Origin: an uncultured Barnesiella sp.
GTDB taxonomy: Bacteria > Bacteroidota > Bacteroidia > Bacteroidales > Barnesiellaceae
Direction of reading: 5' to 3'
Length of the DNA: 46,473 bases
Assembly (NCBI GenBank): GCA_944320015.1
Contig: CALUFO010000022.1
Coordinates: 1 to 46,473, forward strand
In this document: in pieces, positions 1 to 6,870 of the stretch
Numbering within the stretch: position 1 is the first letter of the stretch
Layout: each line of letters opens with the position of its first letter
Position numbers and translations under genes: made by a program
Notes under the pieces: model-generated
The model's database searches: none
What the model was told of the DNA's origin: nothing
What the model saw: the letters and a program-made list of their open reading frames with translations, nothing else

Positions 1-2
1 GG

Positions 3-1412
3 TTAAGCGGTTTGGCTTCGGTGACGATTCCCGAGTCGGTGACCAGTATCGGAGAATCTGCTTTCTATGGTTGCACGAGCTTGACCTCAGTGACCATTCC
101 CGAGGCAGTGACCAGTATCGGTGAATCCGCTTTCGAGAATTGCAGGGGCTTGACCTTGGTCATATGGAATGCCCGGAATTGTGAAGTCGATAACCCGGAG
201 AGGGCTCTGTTCCAAGACGCAGCCGATAATATAGAGACATTTGTGTTCGGGGAGAGTGTGAAGCAGATTCCCGCCAATCTCTGCCGGAATATGAGTAAGC
301 TAACTTCGGTGGTGATTCCCGCATCGGTGGCGAATATCGGGGATTATGCTTTCTCGGGTTGCACGGGCTTGACCTCGGTCACATGGAATGCCCGGAATTG
401 TGAAGTCAATAATCCGGACGAGGCTCTGTTCCAAGACGCAGCCGATAATATAGAGACATTTGTGTTCGGGGAGAGTGTGGAACAGATTCCCGTCAATCTC
501 TGCCTGAATATGAGCAAGTTAACTTCGGTGACGATTCCCGAGGCGGTGACCGGTATCGGGGATTACGCTTTCTCGGGTTGTAGCGGTTTAACTGAGGTAA
601 CCATTCCCGAGGCGGTGACGAGTATCGGGGATTACGCTTTCACCTACTGTACCCGGTTGGGTTCCGTTACCTCGCAGGCCACGACCCCACCCGAGATATG
701 GCCCAACACCTTCGACGATTTCTACATGCCGCTCTATGTGCCGGCCGGGAGTAAGGTGAAATATCAGACGGCTAAATATTGGCGTAATTTCACCGATATA
801 CAGGAAACAGGCGTGACACAATACAGGGTCGACGTATTTTCGTCGGACGACTCGATGGGCAGTGTAATGGGAAGTGGCGAATATGCCGAAGGATCGGAGG
901 TGACCCTTGCCGCTATCCCGGCCGACGGTTATCGCTTCGTGCGGTGGAGCGACGGCAACACCGAGAATCCCCGGCGGGTGACAGTGACCGAAAATCTGTC
1001 GCTCACGGCCGAATTTTCGGCCTCCTGCAAACTCACGGTCAGCTCGGGCGACGACACCAAGGGCAGTGTGACCGCCGTGTTGACGGCCACACCGAAAGAG
1101 GGCTACCGCTTCGTGCAATGGAGCGACGGCAATACCGACAATCCCCGCACGGTATTCGTGACGGAGAGCGTCGATCTGGTGGCCGAGTTCGAGTCCATAT
1201 CCACCGGCGTGGAGGCTGTATCCGGCGAATCGACCCGGGTCTATGTCGTCGGCCGCACCCTGCATGTCGAGAACAACACAGATACCTATCGGGTATATAC
1301 CGCCACGGGGCAACTGGTCTATATGGGCAATGACACCACGGTGTCGCTGGCCGACGCGGGAGTGTATCTCGTGCGCACAGGGGAGCTGTCACAGAAGGTG
1401 ATCGTGAAATAA
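3..1412 (+). CDS. BspA-like leucine-rich-repeat surface protein, 5'-truncated by window edge
   Basis: The reading frame is open to the left edge: the codons before the first possible start (TTG at 12) read Leu-Ser-Gly in register with the repeat, so the true start lies outside the window. The N-terminal two thirds is a series of LRR_5 (BspA/Treponema pallidum type) repeats of about 23 residues, with the motif VTIPxxVTSIGxxAF. Two copies of a 73-residue block lie at about 162-380 and 381-599. After the LRRs come two InlB B-repeat-like modules (GYRFVRWSDGN and GYRFVQWSDGN), then a C-terminal module of about 65 residues ending GVYLVRTGELSQKVIVK that resembles a type IX secretion type A sorting domain. 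BspA-like proteins are usually exported and bind host or bacterial surfaces; the ligand here is unknown. A paralogue with a very similar 3' end lies at 13245-14534. Confidence 0.88.
   Translation, partial: LSGLASVTIPESVTSIGESAFYGCTSLTSVTIPEAVTSIGESAFENCRGLTLVIWNARNCEVDNPERALFQDAADNIETFVFGESVKQIPANLCRNMSKLTSVVIPASVANIGDYAFSGCTGLTSVTWNARNCEVNNPDEALFQDAADNIETFVFGESVEQIPVNLCLNMSKLTSVTIPEAVTGIGDYAFSGCSGLTEVTIPEAVTSIGDYAFTYCTRLGSVTSQATTPPEIWPNTFDDFYMPLYVPAGSKVKYQTAKYWRNFTDIQETGVTQYRVDVFSSDDSMGSVMGSGEYAEGSEVTLAAIPADGYRFVRWSDGNTENPRRVTVTENLSLTAEFSASCKLTVSSGDDTKGSVTAVLTATPKEGYRFVQWSDGNTDNPRTVFVTESVDLVAEFESISTGVEAVSGESTRVYVVGRTLHVENNTDTYRVYTATGQLVYMGNDTTVSLADAGVYLVRTGELSQKVIVK
162..599 (+). repeat. Tandem 219-bp (73-residue) in-frame duplication within the LRR gene
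   Basis: The block beginning near ATGGAATGCCCGGAA at 162 recurs at 381 with the same order of segments: the WNARNCEV segment, FQDAADNIETFVFGESV, then one LRR unit. Both copies are 219 bp long and in frame. The differences are a few substitutions, so the duplication looks fairly recent. Confidence 0.85.
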
Positions 1413-1438
1413 CCTCTCTTTTCAGGTAAATCGTATGG

Positions 1439-1470
1439 GCGGCAGGGCGACAACCTGCCGCTCTTTTTTT
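1439..1470 (+). terminator. Intrinsic terminator of the first BspA-like gene
   Basis: An 8-bp stem GCGGCAGG/CCTGCCGC (1439-1446 with 1454-1461) and a 7-base loop are followed by TCTTTTTTT. It lies 27 bases after the stop codon at 1412. Nearly the same terminator, inverted, follows the paralogue at 13245. Confidence 0.9.
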
Positions 1471-1564
1471 ATCAAACTCTTTCTCGGAGTCTATCTTTTT
1501 AAACCTCTCAACCAAAAGAAAAGCATTGAATATGAAGGTGTTTAAACCCATCCGGGTCTGAATA

Positions 1565-1641
1565 TTTAAACCCCTCCGTCACTTCAGCGAGGGGGTTTTA
1601 AACTCCTTCTCTGCTCGGCGCAAGCCGAGATAGGGGTGACA
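1565..1641. repeat. Diverged copy of the TTTAAAC hairpin repeat family
   Basis: TTTAAACCCCTCC is followed by AGGGGGTTTTAAACTCCT and a hairpin CTCGGC-GCAA-GCCGAG. The segment AGCGAGGGGGTTTTAAACTCCT closely matches the edge of the repeat at 12827-12900. The outer part of the stem is less complete than in the other copies. Confidence 0.6.
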
Positions 1642-1696
1642 GGTGTACGAAATATCCTATTCTCAGAGTGGGGCGAATGGTTTATGAAAGTGGGGA

Positions 1697-1840
1697 TAAA
1701 AAAAGAAAGTTCTGCCGGAACATAGATATCATAAAAAAGGGGACTGATAGTGTAACGATTCACATCGTCATTTTCTCCGGCAGAACTTGTTCTTTAATTA
1801 TATAGAAATGTATCTCTTGTAGGAGGTACTTTTTCAATTC
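1697..1840 (-). ncRNA. Candidate small non-coding RNA of about 143 nt with its own promoter and terminator
   Basis: On the minus strand a full Bacteroidetes promoter (1846-1876) would start a transcript near 1840. It would read through a perfect 13-bp inverted repeat, AAGTTCTGCCGGA at 1707-1719 against its complement at 1776-1788, which encloses a smaller hairpin (ACGAT/ATCGT, 1755-1768). It would end at seven U's (1698-1704). No convincing ORF is present in this strand segment. The closing stem plus U-tract makes a strong terminator. It could instead be only a large terminator for the operon ending at 1965, but the promoter lying between that operon and the hairpin favours an independent RNA. 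I cannot assign it to a known RNA family. Confidence 0.6.
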
Positions 1841-1845
1841 CTTGA

Positions 1846-1876
1846 CAAAGGTAATATTATTTACCGAAAAAACAAA
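1846..1876 (-). promoter_or_regulatory. Consensus Bacteroidetes promoter for the candidate small RNA
   Basis: Read on the minus strand: TTTG at 1876-1873, a 19-base spacer, then TACCTTTG at 1853-1846. Both boxes and the spacing match the Bacteroidetes primary sigma factor consensus. No coding start follows within the next 140 bases. Confidence 0.7.
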
Positions 1877-1964
1877 ATTATCGACTTTATTCTGCCGTAA
1901 AAATCGATATTGAAGCTGTCGAAAGTTTTCTCGAAAGGAGGTAACGTCTGAGTTTCTGTTGGTT

Positions 1965-2828
1965 TCATTCGATACCTTCGGCGGCTTTTTGGCCGAGTGA
2001 GGCGATAATTTTTTCTGTTTCGGCTGCTATCCACACCGCCTGCCGCGAATTTTTCAAGGAGTCGGGTATGGGGGAATGGCGTTTTTTATGGAATATTTCA
2101 CCGGTTATATCGCTCGATTCGGGGAGTGTTGCCGCGCAGATCGCCCCGATAGCTCCTTCGTGCGGCGAACTGATGAATGGGCGGAAAAACAGGTTGGCCA
2201 AGGGGTCTACCCACGAGTGCATGGTAATCATGTCGGTGTCGACCACACCCGGGTCGGCGGCGTTTACGGCTATTCCACGGGGTTGCAACTCTTGCGACAG
2301 CCGTGCCGTATAGATGGTAAGAGCCAGTTTCGAGCGGCTGTAAGCCTTGAACCGTTTGTAGGTTCTGGGCGAGTCGTCGAAAAACGAGGAGTCTATCTTA
2401 CCGATGTATCGGGTGAGCGAGGTGGTCGTGACGATGCGGCTGCCCGATGGCATGAGGGGAAGCAGCCATCGGGTGAGGGCGACAGTCCCGATATAGTTGA
2501 CTCCTACGGTCATCTCGAACCCGTCGACCGTTTGTCCGAAACTTTTGCACATCACTCCGGCATTGTTGACAAGCGCTTTTATGGCTACCCCTTCTTGGGT
2601 GAGTTGTTTGCAAAACTGTGCGATAGATTTCATCGAGGCGAGGTCGAGGGGGCGTAACACCACCTCGGGATTGCCGGTTTCTTCGATAATCCTTTGTTGT
2701 ACGGGTTGCGATTTGGCTATGTTGCGACAGGCCATGACGACGGGCAGCCCCTGTGCGGCGAGGGCTTCGGTAATGGCTTTTCCTATGCTGCCATTGGCTC
2801 CGGTGACGATATAATATGCTTTACTCAT
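1965..2828 (-). CDS. Short-chain dehydrogenase/reductase (retinol-dehydrogenase-like), last gene of the steroid-reductase operon
   Basis: This is a classical SDR of 287 residues. It has the Rossmann motif TGANGSIG (9-16), NNAG (88-91), catalytic Ser about 137 and the Tyr163-x3-Lys167 pair (YSRSK). The ACRN segment after the second strand resembles retinol/steroid dehydrogenases of the RDH11/WWOX type and suggests NADP(H) preference. I chose the ATG at 2828 rather than an upstream start at 2861, because it overlaps the stop codon of the preceding gene (ATGAGTAA, 8 bases), typical of translational coupling. The family interconverts hydroxyl and keto groups on sterols, retinoids and similar lipids. 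With the upstream 5-alpha-reductase and OYE-type reductase, a 3- or other-position hydroxysteroid dehydrogenase role is plausible but not proven. Cytosolic; no signal peptide. Confidence 0.85.
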   Translation of the reverse strand: MSKAYYIVTGANGSIGKAITEALAAQGLPVVMACRNIAKSQPVQQRIIEETGNPEVVLRPLDLASMKSIAQFCKQLTQEGVAIKALVNNAGVMCKSFGQTVDGFEMTVGVNYIGTVALTRWLLPLMPSGSRIVTTTSLTRYIGKIDSSFFDDSPRTYKRFKAYSRSKLALTIYTARLSQELQPRGIAVNAADPGVVDTDMITMHSWVDPLANLFFRPFISSPHEGAIGAICAATLPESSDITGEIFHKKRHSPIPDSLKNSRQAVWIAAETEKIIASLGQKAAEGIE

Positions 2829-3618
2829 CGAGCAGTCGGTGTTTGACAATGAGACGTACACGGGTAGGCATGGAGGCGGCCAGCGGGATAAGTATGCGGT
2901 TGAACAGCCCGGGAATGAGTTGTTTCTTTCCTCGGAAAAGGGCGCGCAGGGATTTGCGCACCAGCCGTTCGGGAGTCATGAGCACGCCCAATCGTACGCC
3001 CAATTTCAAAAGATGGGGAGGCAGTCCGTATAATCCGGTGGCGGCGCCTCCGGGACATACGACCATAGCTTTCACGCCATAGTCGTGCAATTCATAGGCC
3101 AATGCGCGGGTGAACACGCGGATATAGGCTTTGGTCGCCGTGTAGAGAGCTATGCCGGGATAGGGTGTCCAGCAAGAGAGCGACGACATATTGAGTATAT
3201 ACCCTTGTTTCCGCCGGCACATATCCTCGGCGAAAAGACGGGATAACCGGGTGACGGTGCCCACATGGAGCCGCAGCATGGTGTCTATTTTCTCCGGGGC
3301 GGTGCGGGTCACCTCCCGGAGGATAAAGATCCCGGCGTTGTTGATGAGCACATCTATTTGCAAATTCTTTTCCCGGCAATATCGATAGAGTTCATCGGCG
3401 GCTTCGGGGTGCGCTAAATCCATGCAGAGCGATTCCACGGCGACACCAAACTCTTCGACGATTTTGGACGCCTCTCGTTCGAGGTCCTCACGGTCGATAC
3501 TCACCAAGAACAGACTTGCGCCTCGTGAGGCCAACTGCCGGGCAAATTCGAGTCCTATTCCCGAACTGGCTCCCGTGACAAGGGCGGTGTACGATGCGAG
3601 GTCTTTATTTCGGGTCAT
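2821..3618 (-). CDS. Short-chain dehydrogenase/reductase (17-beta-HSD12/DltE-like), operon gene 3
   Basis: This is a 265-residue SDR with TGASSGIG (15-22), NNAG (93-96), catalytic Ser at about 145-146 and YTATK (Tyr159, Lys163). The C-terminal extension of about 70 residues is rich in Leu and basic residues and resembles the membrane-associated tail of 3-ketoacyl reductase/17-beta-hydroxysteroid dehydrogenase type 12 relatives. Its start overlaps the end of the upstream OYE gene by 14 bases, and its stop overlaps the next SDR by 8 bases, so all three are likely translated in a coupled way. Substrate unknown. Context (SRD5A-type reductase and ene-reductase in the same operon) points to steroid or bile-acid carbinol oxidation/reduction. 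A generic lipid or sugar ketone reductase remains possible. Confidence 0.86.
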   Translation of the reverse strand: MTRNKDLASYTALVTGASSGIGLEFARQLASRGASLFLVSIDREDLEREASKIVEEFGVAVESLCMDLAHPEAADELYRYCREKNLQIDVLINNAGIFILREVTRTAPEKIDTMLRLHVGTVTRLSRLFAEDMCRRKQGYILNMSSLSCWTPYPGIALYTATKAYIRVFTRALAYELHDYGVKAMVVCPGGAATGLYGLPPHLLKLGVRLGVLMTPERLVRKSLRALFRGKKQLIPGLFNRILIPLAASMPTRVRLIVKHRLLDE

Positions 3619-4855
3619 TGCGGTGAATCTTTTCTATTTCGCGAACGATACAAGGAGGAAGTTGCCCTTCGAGATGTTTGTGGCAAGCCATGTCGATCGA
3701 GTACATGCGGGCGATGCAGTAGTTGGTGTGGTCACAGCCGCAACGCTCTTCCCCCTCGGTTTTCATGCGGTTGACAAAGTCGGGCTCGTTGATGAGCGCG
3801 CGTCCCATCTGCACAAATTCAAACCCGTGGTCGAGAACCTTTTCGATTGTCGGGCGGGAAACCAGTCCTCCCACATAGATGAGAGGAAGTTTCAACGCTT
3901 CGCGGAATTTGAGCGCGTCGTCGAGGAAATAGGCTTCGCGGAACGGGACTTTGGGAATCATGAACCGCCCCACCAGTTTCACCCCATATTTGAGCCACCA
4001 CGTTTTCATGTAGTAAGTCATGGTGGTGATGGGCATTTCGCCGCGCATCACATACATGGGGGCTTTGCTCACGAACCCTCCGCTCAATACGAGGGCATGA
4101 GCCCCCAGCTGTTCGAGCTCACGGGCGATGAGGATACCTTCGTCGATTTCGACGCCGCCTTTGAACCCGTCGCGCATATTGGTCTTGACAATCACGGCCA
4201 TATCGTTGCCGGCCGCTTTCATGACGTTTTCCATGCACATGCGCATGAAACGCATGCGGTTGTCGAGCGAACCGCCGTATTCGTCGCGGCGGCGGTTGGT
4301 ATAGGGCGACAGGAATTGGCTGATGAGATAGCCATGCCCGGCATGGATTTCTACCGCGTCGAATCCGGCGTCACGAGCCGTGTTGACCGCATCGCCGAAG
4401 GCTCGGGCCATCGCCTCGATTTCGTCCTTGTGCATGCCCCGTACGAAAGTGGGCGAATAGAGGTTGAAACCGGTCGACGCCGATATGGGTATCTGTCCGG
4501 CCGTGCTGCGGTGCGACATGTTGCCGCAGTGCCCCAGTTGTATGGAGGCTTTGGCGCCCTCGGTGTGGATAGCGTCGGTAATACGGCGCAGGGGCTTCAC
4601 GATTTCGGGGCGCATCCATAGCTGGCTTTTGAACGAGAGTCCGTTACGGGTGACAGAGGCATAGGCGAGCGTGGTCATGCCTATGCCGCCGGCGGCCACA
4701 CTGCGGTGGTAGTCATATAGTTTTTGGGTAGGTGCGTTTTTGTCGCACATACCCTCGAAAGCCGCCGAGCGGATAGTGCGGTTGCGCAAGGTTATGGGGC
4801 CTATCGAAGCCGGCGTGAAAAGTATAGACTGGTGTTGTGCTTGTTTGTTGTCCAT
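3605..4855 (-). CDS. Old Yellow Enzyme family NAD(P)H:flavin oxidoreductase (ene-reductase), operon gene 2
   Basis: This 416-residue TIM-barrel flavoenzyme has the OYE signatures: an N-terminal ILFTPASIGPITLRNR segment, the Q-L-G-H FMN-loop region at 107-110, and HAGHGYLISQFLSP (171-184) followed by NRRRDEYGGS. Family members reduce activated C=C bonds; relatives include BaiCD/BaiH and the 5-beta-reductases acting on 3-keto-4-ene bile acids and steroids. The start at 4855 (MDNKQAQ) lies 4 bases after the upstream stop; an in-frame extension to 5020 would run deep into the upstream gene and looks spurious. The C-terminal cysteine group (Cys372, 374, 380, 391) resembles the 4Fe-4S motif of 2,4-dienoyl-CoA-reductase-like members, but Thr replaces the expected Cys in C-x-H-C-N-x-C. 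There is no C-terminal second flavin domain. Confidence 0.9.
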   Translation of the reverse strand: MDNKQAQHQSILFTPASIGPITLRNRTIRSAAFEGMCDKNAPTQKLYDYHRSVAAGGIGMTTLAYASVTRNGLSFKSQLWMRPEIVKPLRRITDAIHTEGAKASIQLGHCGNMSHRSTAGQIPISASTGFNLYSPTFVRGMHKDEIEAMARAFGDAVNTARDAGFDAVEIHAGHGYLISQFLSPYTNRRRDEYGGSLDNRMRFMRMCMENVMKAAGNDMAVIVKTNMRDGFKGGVEIDEGILIARELEQLGAHALVLSGGFVSKAPMYVMRGEMPITTMTYYMKTWWLKYGVKLVGRFMIPKVPFREAYFLDDALKFREALKLPLIYVGGLVSRPTIEKVLDHGFEFVQMGRALINEPDFVNRMKTEGEERCGCDHTNYCIARMYSIDMACHKHLEGQLPPCIVREIEKIHRNDPK

Positions 4856-4859
4856 ATTG

Positions 4860-5633
4860 TCAATAGATGAAAGGTATGATTTTTTTTCGTTTTTCTTTGG
4901 TAAATTCTTCGCCGAACTCCTCGGCATACCGTTTATAAAGGGAGGATGCCCGCGGGGCGAGGTTGGCAAACGTCCACCATGCGAACACGGCGCCGGCCCA
5001 CGACCAAGTGAAGATGGCAAACCCTACCCATTCGAGAAACTCGCCGAAATAGTTGGCCGACGATACCCAGCGGAACATGCCGCCTCGTGGTATGTAGTGC
5101 CGTTTGTCACCGGGTTTGCGCAAATGGCGTATGATCGAATCGGACTGGATATTGATAAACATGCCGGCGGCAAAGACGACAACCCCGACGATAAACTGGG
5201 GCGTGTAGAACCAAGTGTCGGGATAATAGTCGAGCGGGGAGACGTAGAATATCCACCCGCCTTGCATAAGTGCGTTCAGCAGGTTGAACACAACGCCCAT
5301 GGCTACGATGCTGAGGGGCATGCGACTATTGCCTTTGATGAGAAAGGGAAATATAAAAGAACGTTGGAAATAGTGCAACTGGAACAACAACAAGAAAACG
5401 ACGCGTACCGGGTCGAACCGATATTCGGCGGGAGCCAACAGCCACAGAATGGTCATGGCGATAAAAACCGGGGCTTCCATCGCAATCCACCCGATGCGGT
5501 TGGAGAGCGAGACTCCCCATTTTTTATCGAAAAACATACCATAACCTGCGCTCACGAAATGAAGGGCTATAAAAACAATGAGAGCCGTAGCGGCCATAGC
5601 GCCCAAAAAGATATTGAATGTTGTCGTATCCAT
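4860..5633 (-). CDS. 3-oxo-5-alpha-steroid 4-dehydrogenase (SRD5A-type steroid 5-alpha-reductase), operon gene 1
   Basis: This is an integral membrane protein of 257 residues with about seven hydrophobic segments. It closely follows the eukaryotic SRD5A family: MEAP with Glu53, LHYFQRSFIFPFLIKG with Tyr88, NIQSDSIIRHLRKPG (161-175), IPRGGMFRWVSSANYFGE (181-198), EWVGFAIFTWS, and the C-terminal KIIPFIY. Glu53 and Tyr88 align by motif with the catalytic Glu57/Tyr91 of human SRD5A2; Asn161, Asp165 and Arg172 align with its NADPH-binding residues. The family reduces the delta-4 double bond of 3-keto-4-ene steroids to the 5-alpha (allo) product. It is the first gene of a four-gene operon with OYE and SDR enzymes, and a promoter box lies at 5655-5662. 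The fold is well supported. The natural substrate (bile acid, cholesterol product or steroid hormone) is inference. Confidence 0.9.
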   Translation of the reverse strand: MDTTTFNIFLGAMAATALIVFIALHFVSAGYGMFFDKKWGVSLSNRIGWIAMEAPVFIAMTILWLLAPAEYRFDPVRVVFLLLFQLHYFQRSFIFPFLIKGNSRMPLSIVAMGVVFNLLNALMQGGWIFYVSPLDYYPDTWFYTPQFIVGVVVFAAGMFINIQSDSIIRHLRKPGDKRHYIPRGGMFRWVSSANYFGEFLEWVGFAIFTWSWAGAVFAWWTFANLAPRASSLYKRYAEEFGEEFTKEKRKKIIPFIY

Positions 5634-5654
5634 TCCTGATAAATAATGTTTTTA

Positions 5655-5662
5655 CAAAAATA
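5655..5662 (-). promoter_or_regulatory. Promoter -7 box for the steroid-reductase operon
   Basis: The minus strand reads TATTTTTG, matching TAnnTTTG, about 22 bases before the ATG at 5633. That would give a leader of about 15 bases. I see no clear TTTG -33 box. Confidence 0.5.
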
Positions 5663-5839
5663 CGCAAAATTGGGGGAGATAAGTTTTTATTTCGATATTT
5701 TTTGAAATAGCCCATATTTTTACATAAAGAAACAAAAGCCCGGTCGAACAAATGGTACCGGGTGGTGGTTTTGAAAGAAATAGAACCGATAAATACTTAA
5801 AAATAGATAAATTCTCCCGGGAGAAACCGAATGAGGGTT

Positions 5840-5847
5840 TAACTTTG
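5840..5847 (+). promoter_or_regulatory. Promoter -7 box for the PCMD-domain gene
   Basis: TAACTTTG matches the TAnnTTTG consensus and lies 20 bases before the start at 5867. The -33 box is not recognisable. Together with the box at 5655-5662 it shows a divergent arrangement with the steroid-reductase operon. Confidence 0.6.
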
Positions 5848-5866
5848 CACAATCGTATTTTAATAA

Positions 5867-6847
5867 ATGGAAATGAATAAACTGCAAAAAACACTCCTGT
5901 CGGCCGGATTGATATGGGTGTCGTTGTTGGGCGGAAGCCTGTCGGCTCAACAAGTGGAGCCTATTGCGTTCGGTGACTTCGAGCGATGGGTCACCCGTGA
6001 AATCAAAGAATCGATATTGCTGGGCGGAAAAACGAAGACCGTCTATGCGATTGCCCCCACCCAACACATCAAGGGAAATGAGACCTATCGGAATATGGGA
6101 GGTTCGCCGTGGGCTTCGTCCAATGTCATGGCCAATATCATGGGTATTATAAAAACCAGCAATACCGTGCGTCCCGAAAAACGGGAAGACGGTGGAACCT
6201 GTGCCCGCATGGAGACGGTTATCGAAGATTGCTGTGTGTTGGGAATGGTGAACCTGCATGTGTTGGTGAGCGGCAGTATTTTCTTGGGCGAAATCGACGA
6301 GCCCATTCGTTCGACAAACAGCCCGTACAGTAAAATGGAGATGGGCATACCCTTTACCAAACGGCCGGCCAGATTGATATTCGATTATAAATACAAGGCT
6401 TCACCCGATAATTTCCGCACCCAATCGACTGGATTCAGTCCTCGGAAAAAATTACCGGGCAAGGATAATGCCGAAGTATATATTTTGTTGCAACATCGTT
6501 GGGAAGATGCCGACGGAAATGTGTATGCCCATCGGGTAGGCACGGGACGGGAACGGTATGAAAACAGCACGTCGGGCTGGGTTAACGGACATTCCATTCC
6601 TATCCATTACGGCGATATAACCGGCAAACCCTTTTATAAGTCCTATATGGGGCTCATTCCCGAGGAGAGCGCATACTATTGCCGCAATAGTAAAGGGAAA
6701 CTGGTGCCTGTCATCGAAGTGGGTTGGGGAAAACCCGACGAGGCTGTGACACACATGCTTGTCATGGCTTCGGCAACATGCGGCACGGCATATGTGGGAG
6801 GATTGGGCAGTGTCTTTTGGATCGACAATATCGCTTTGGGATATTAG
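5867..6847 (+). CDS. PCMD-domain (putative carbohydrate metabolism) exported protein
   Basis: This 326-residue protein has an N-terminal signal peptide (hydrophobic stretch about 9-22, then SLSAQQ; no lipobox Cys). The rest matches the two-part beta-sandwich architecture of Bacteroidales PCMD proteins: a middle GDFERW...IKGNETYRNMGGSPWASSN region, then DNAEVYILLQHRWEDADG and the C-terminal AYVGGLGSVFWIDNIALGY typical of the PF13201 domain. Members are periplasmic or surface proteins of unknown biochemistry, named for frequent neighbourhood with polysaccharide loci. ATG at 5867 or at 5873 (MNKLQK) are both possible. It is read away from the steroid operon across 233 bases and has no other partner here. 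The family call is fairly sure; the function is unknown. Confidence 0.75.
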   Translation: MEMNKLQKTLLSAGLIWVSLLGGSLSAQQVEPIAFGDFERWVTREIKESILLGGKTKTVYAIAPTQHIKGNETYRNMGGSPWASSNVMANIMGIIKTSNTVRPEKREDGGTCARMETVIEDCCVLGMVNLHVLVSGSIFLGEIDEPIRSTNSPYSKMEMGIPFTKRPARLIFDYKYKASPDNFRTQSTGFSPRKKLPGKDNAEVYILLQHRWEDADGNVYAHRVGTGRERYENSTSGWVNGHSIPIHYGDITGKPFYKSYMGLIPEESAYYCRNSKGKLVPVIEVGWGKPDEAVTHMLVMASATCGTAYVGGLGSVFWIDNIALGY

Positions 6848-6870
6848 CCGGACGGCTCTTTCGGGGCGAT

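Noticed and set aside
12-14. TTG at 12 as the start of the first BspA-like gene
   Set aside because: The frame continues upstream in register with the LRR motif to the window edge and there is no signal peptide, so the gene is simply cut by the window.
588-1313. 241-codon open frame antisense to the first BspA-like gene
   Set aside because: It lies opposite a clearly coding repeat region, has no family resemblance and no promoter or ribosome site; it is a by-product of codon composition.
3422-4621. 399-codon open frame antisense to the OYE and SDR genes
   Set aside because: The minus strand carries unmistakable OYE and SDR motifs; the plus-strand product is compositionally odd and without recognisable domains.
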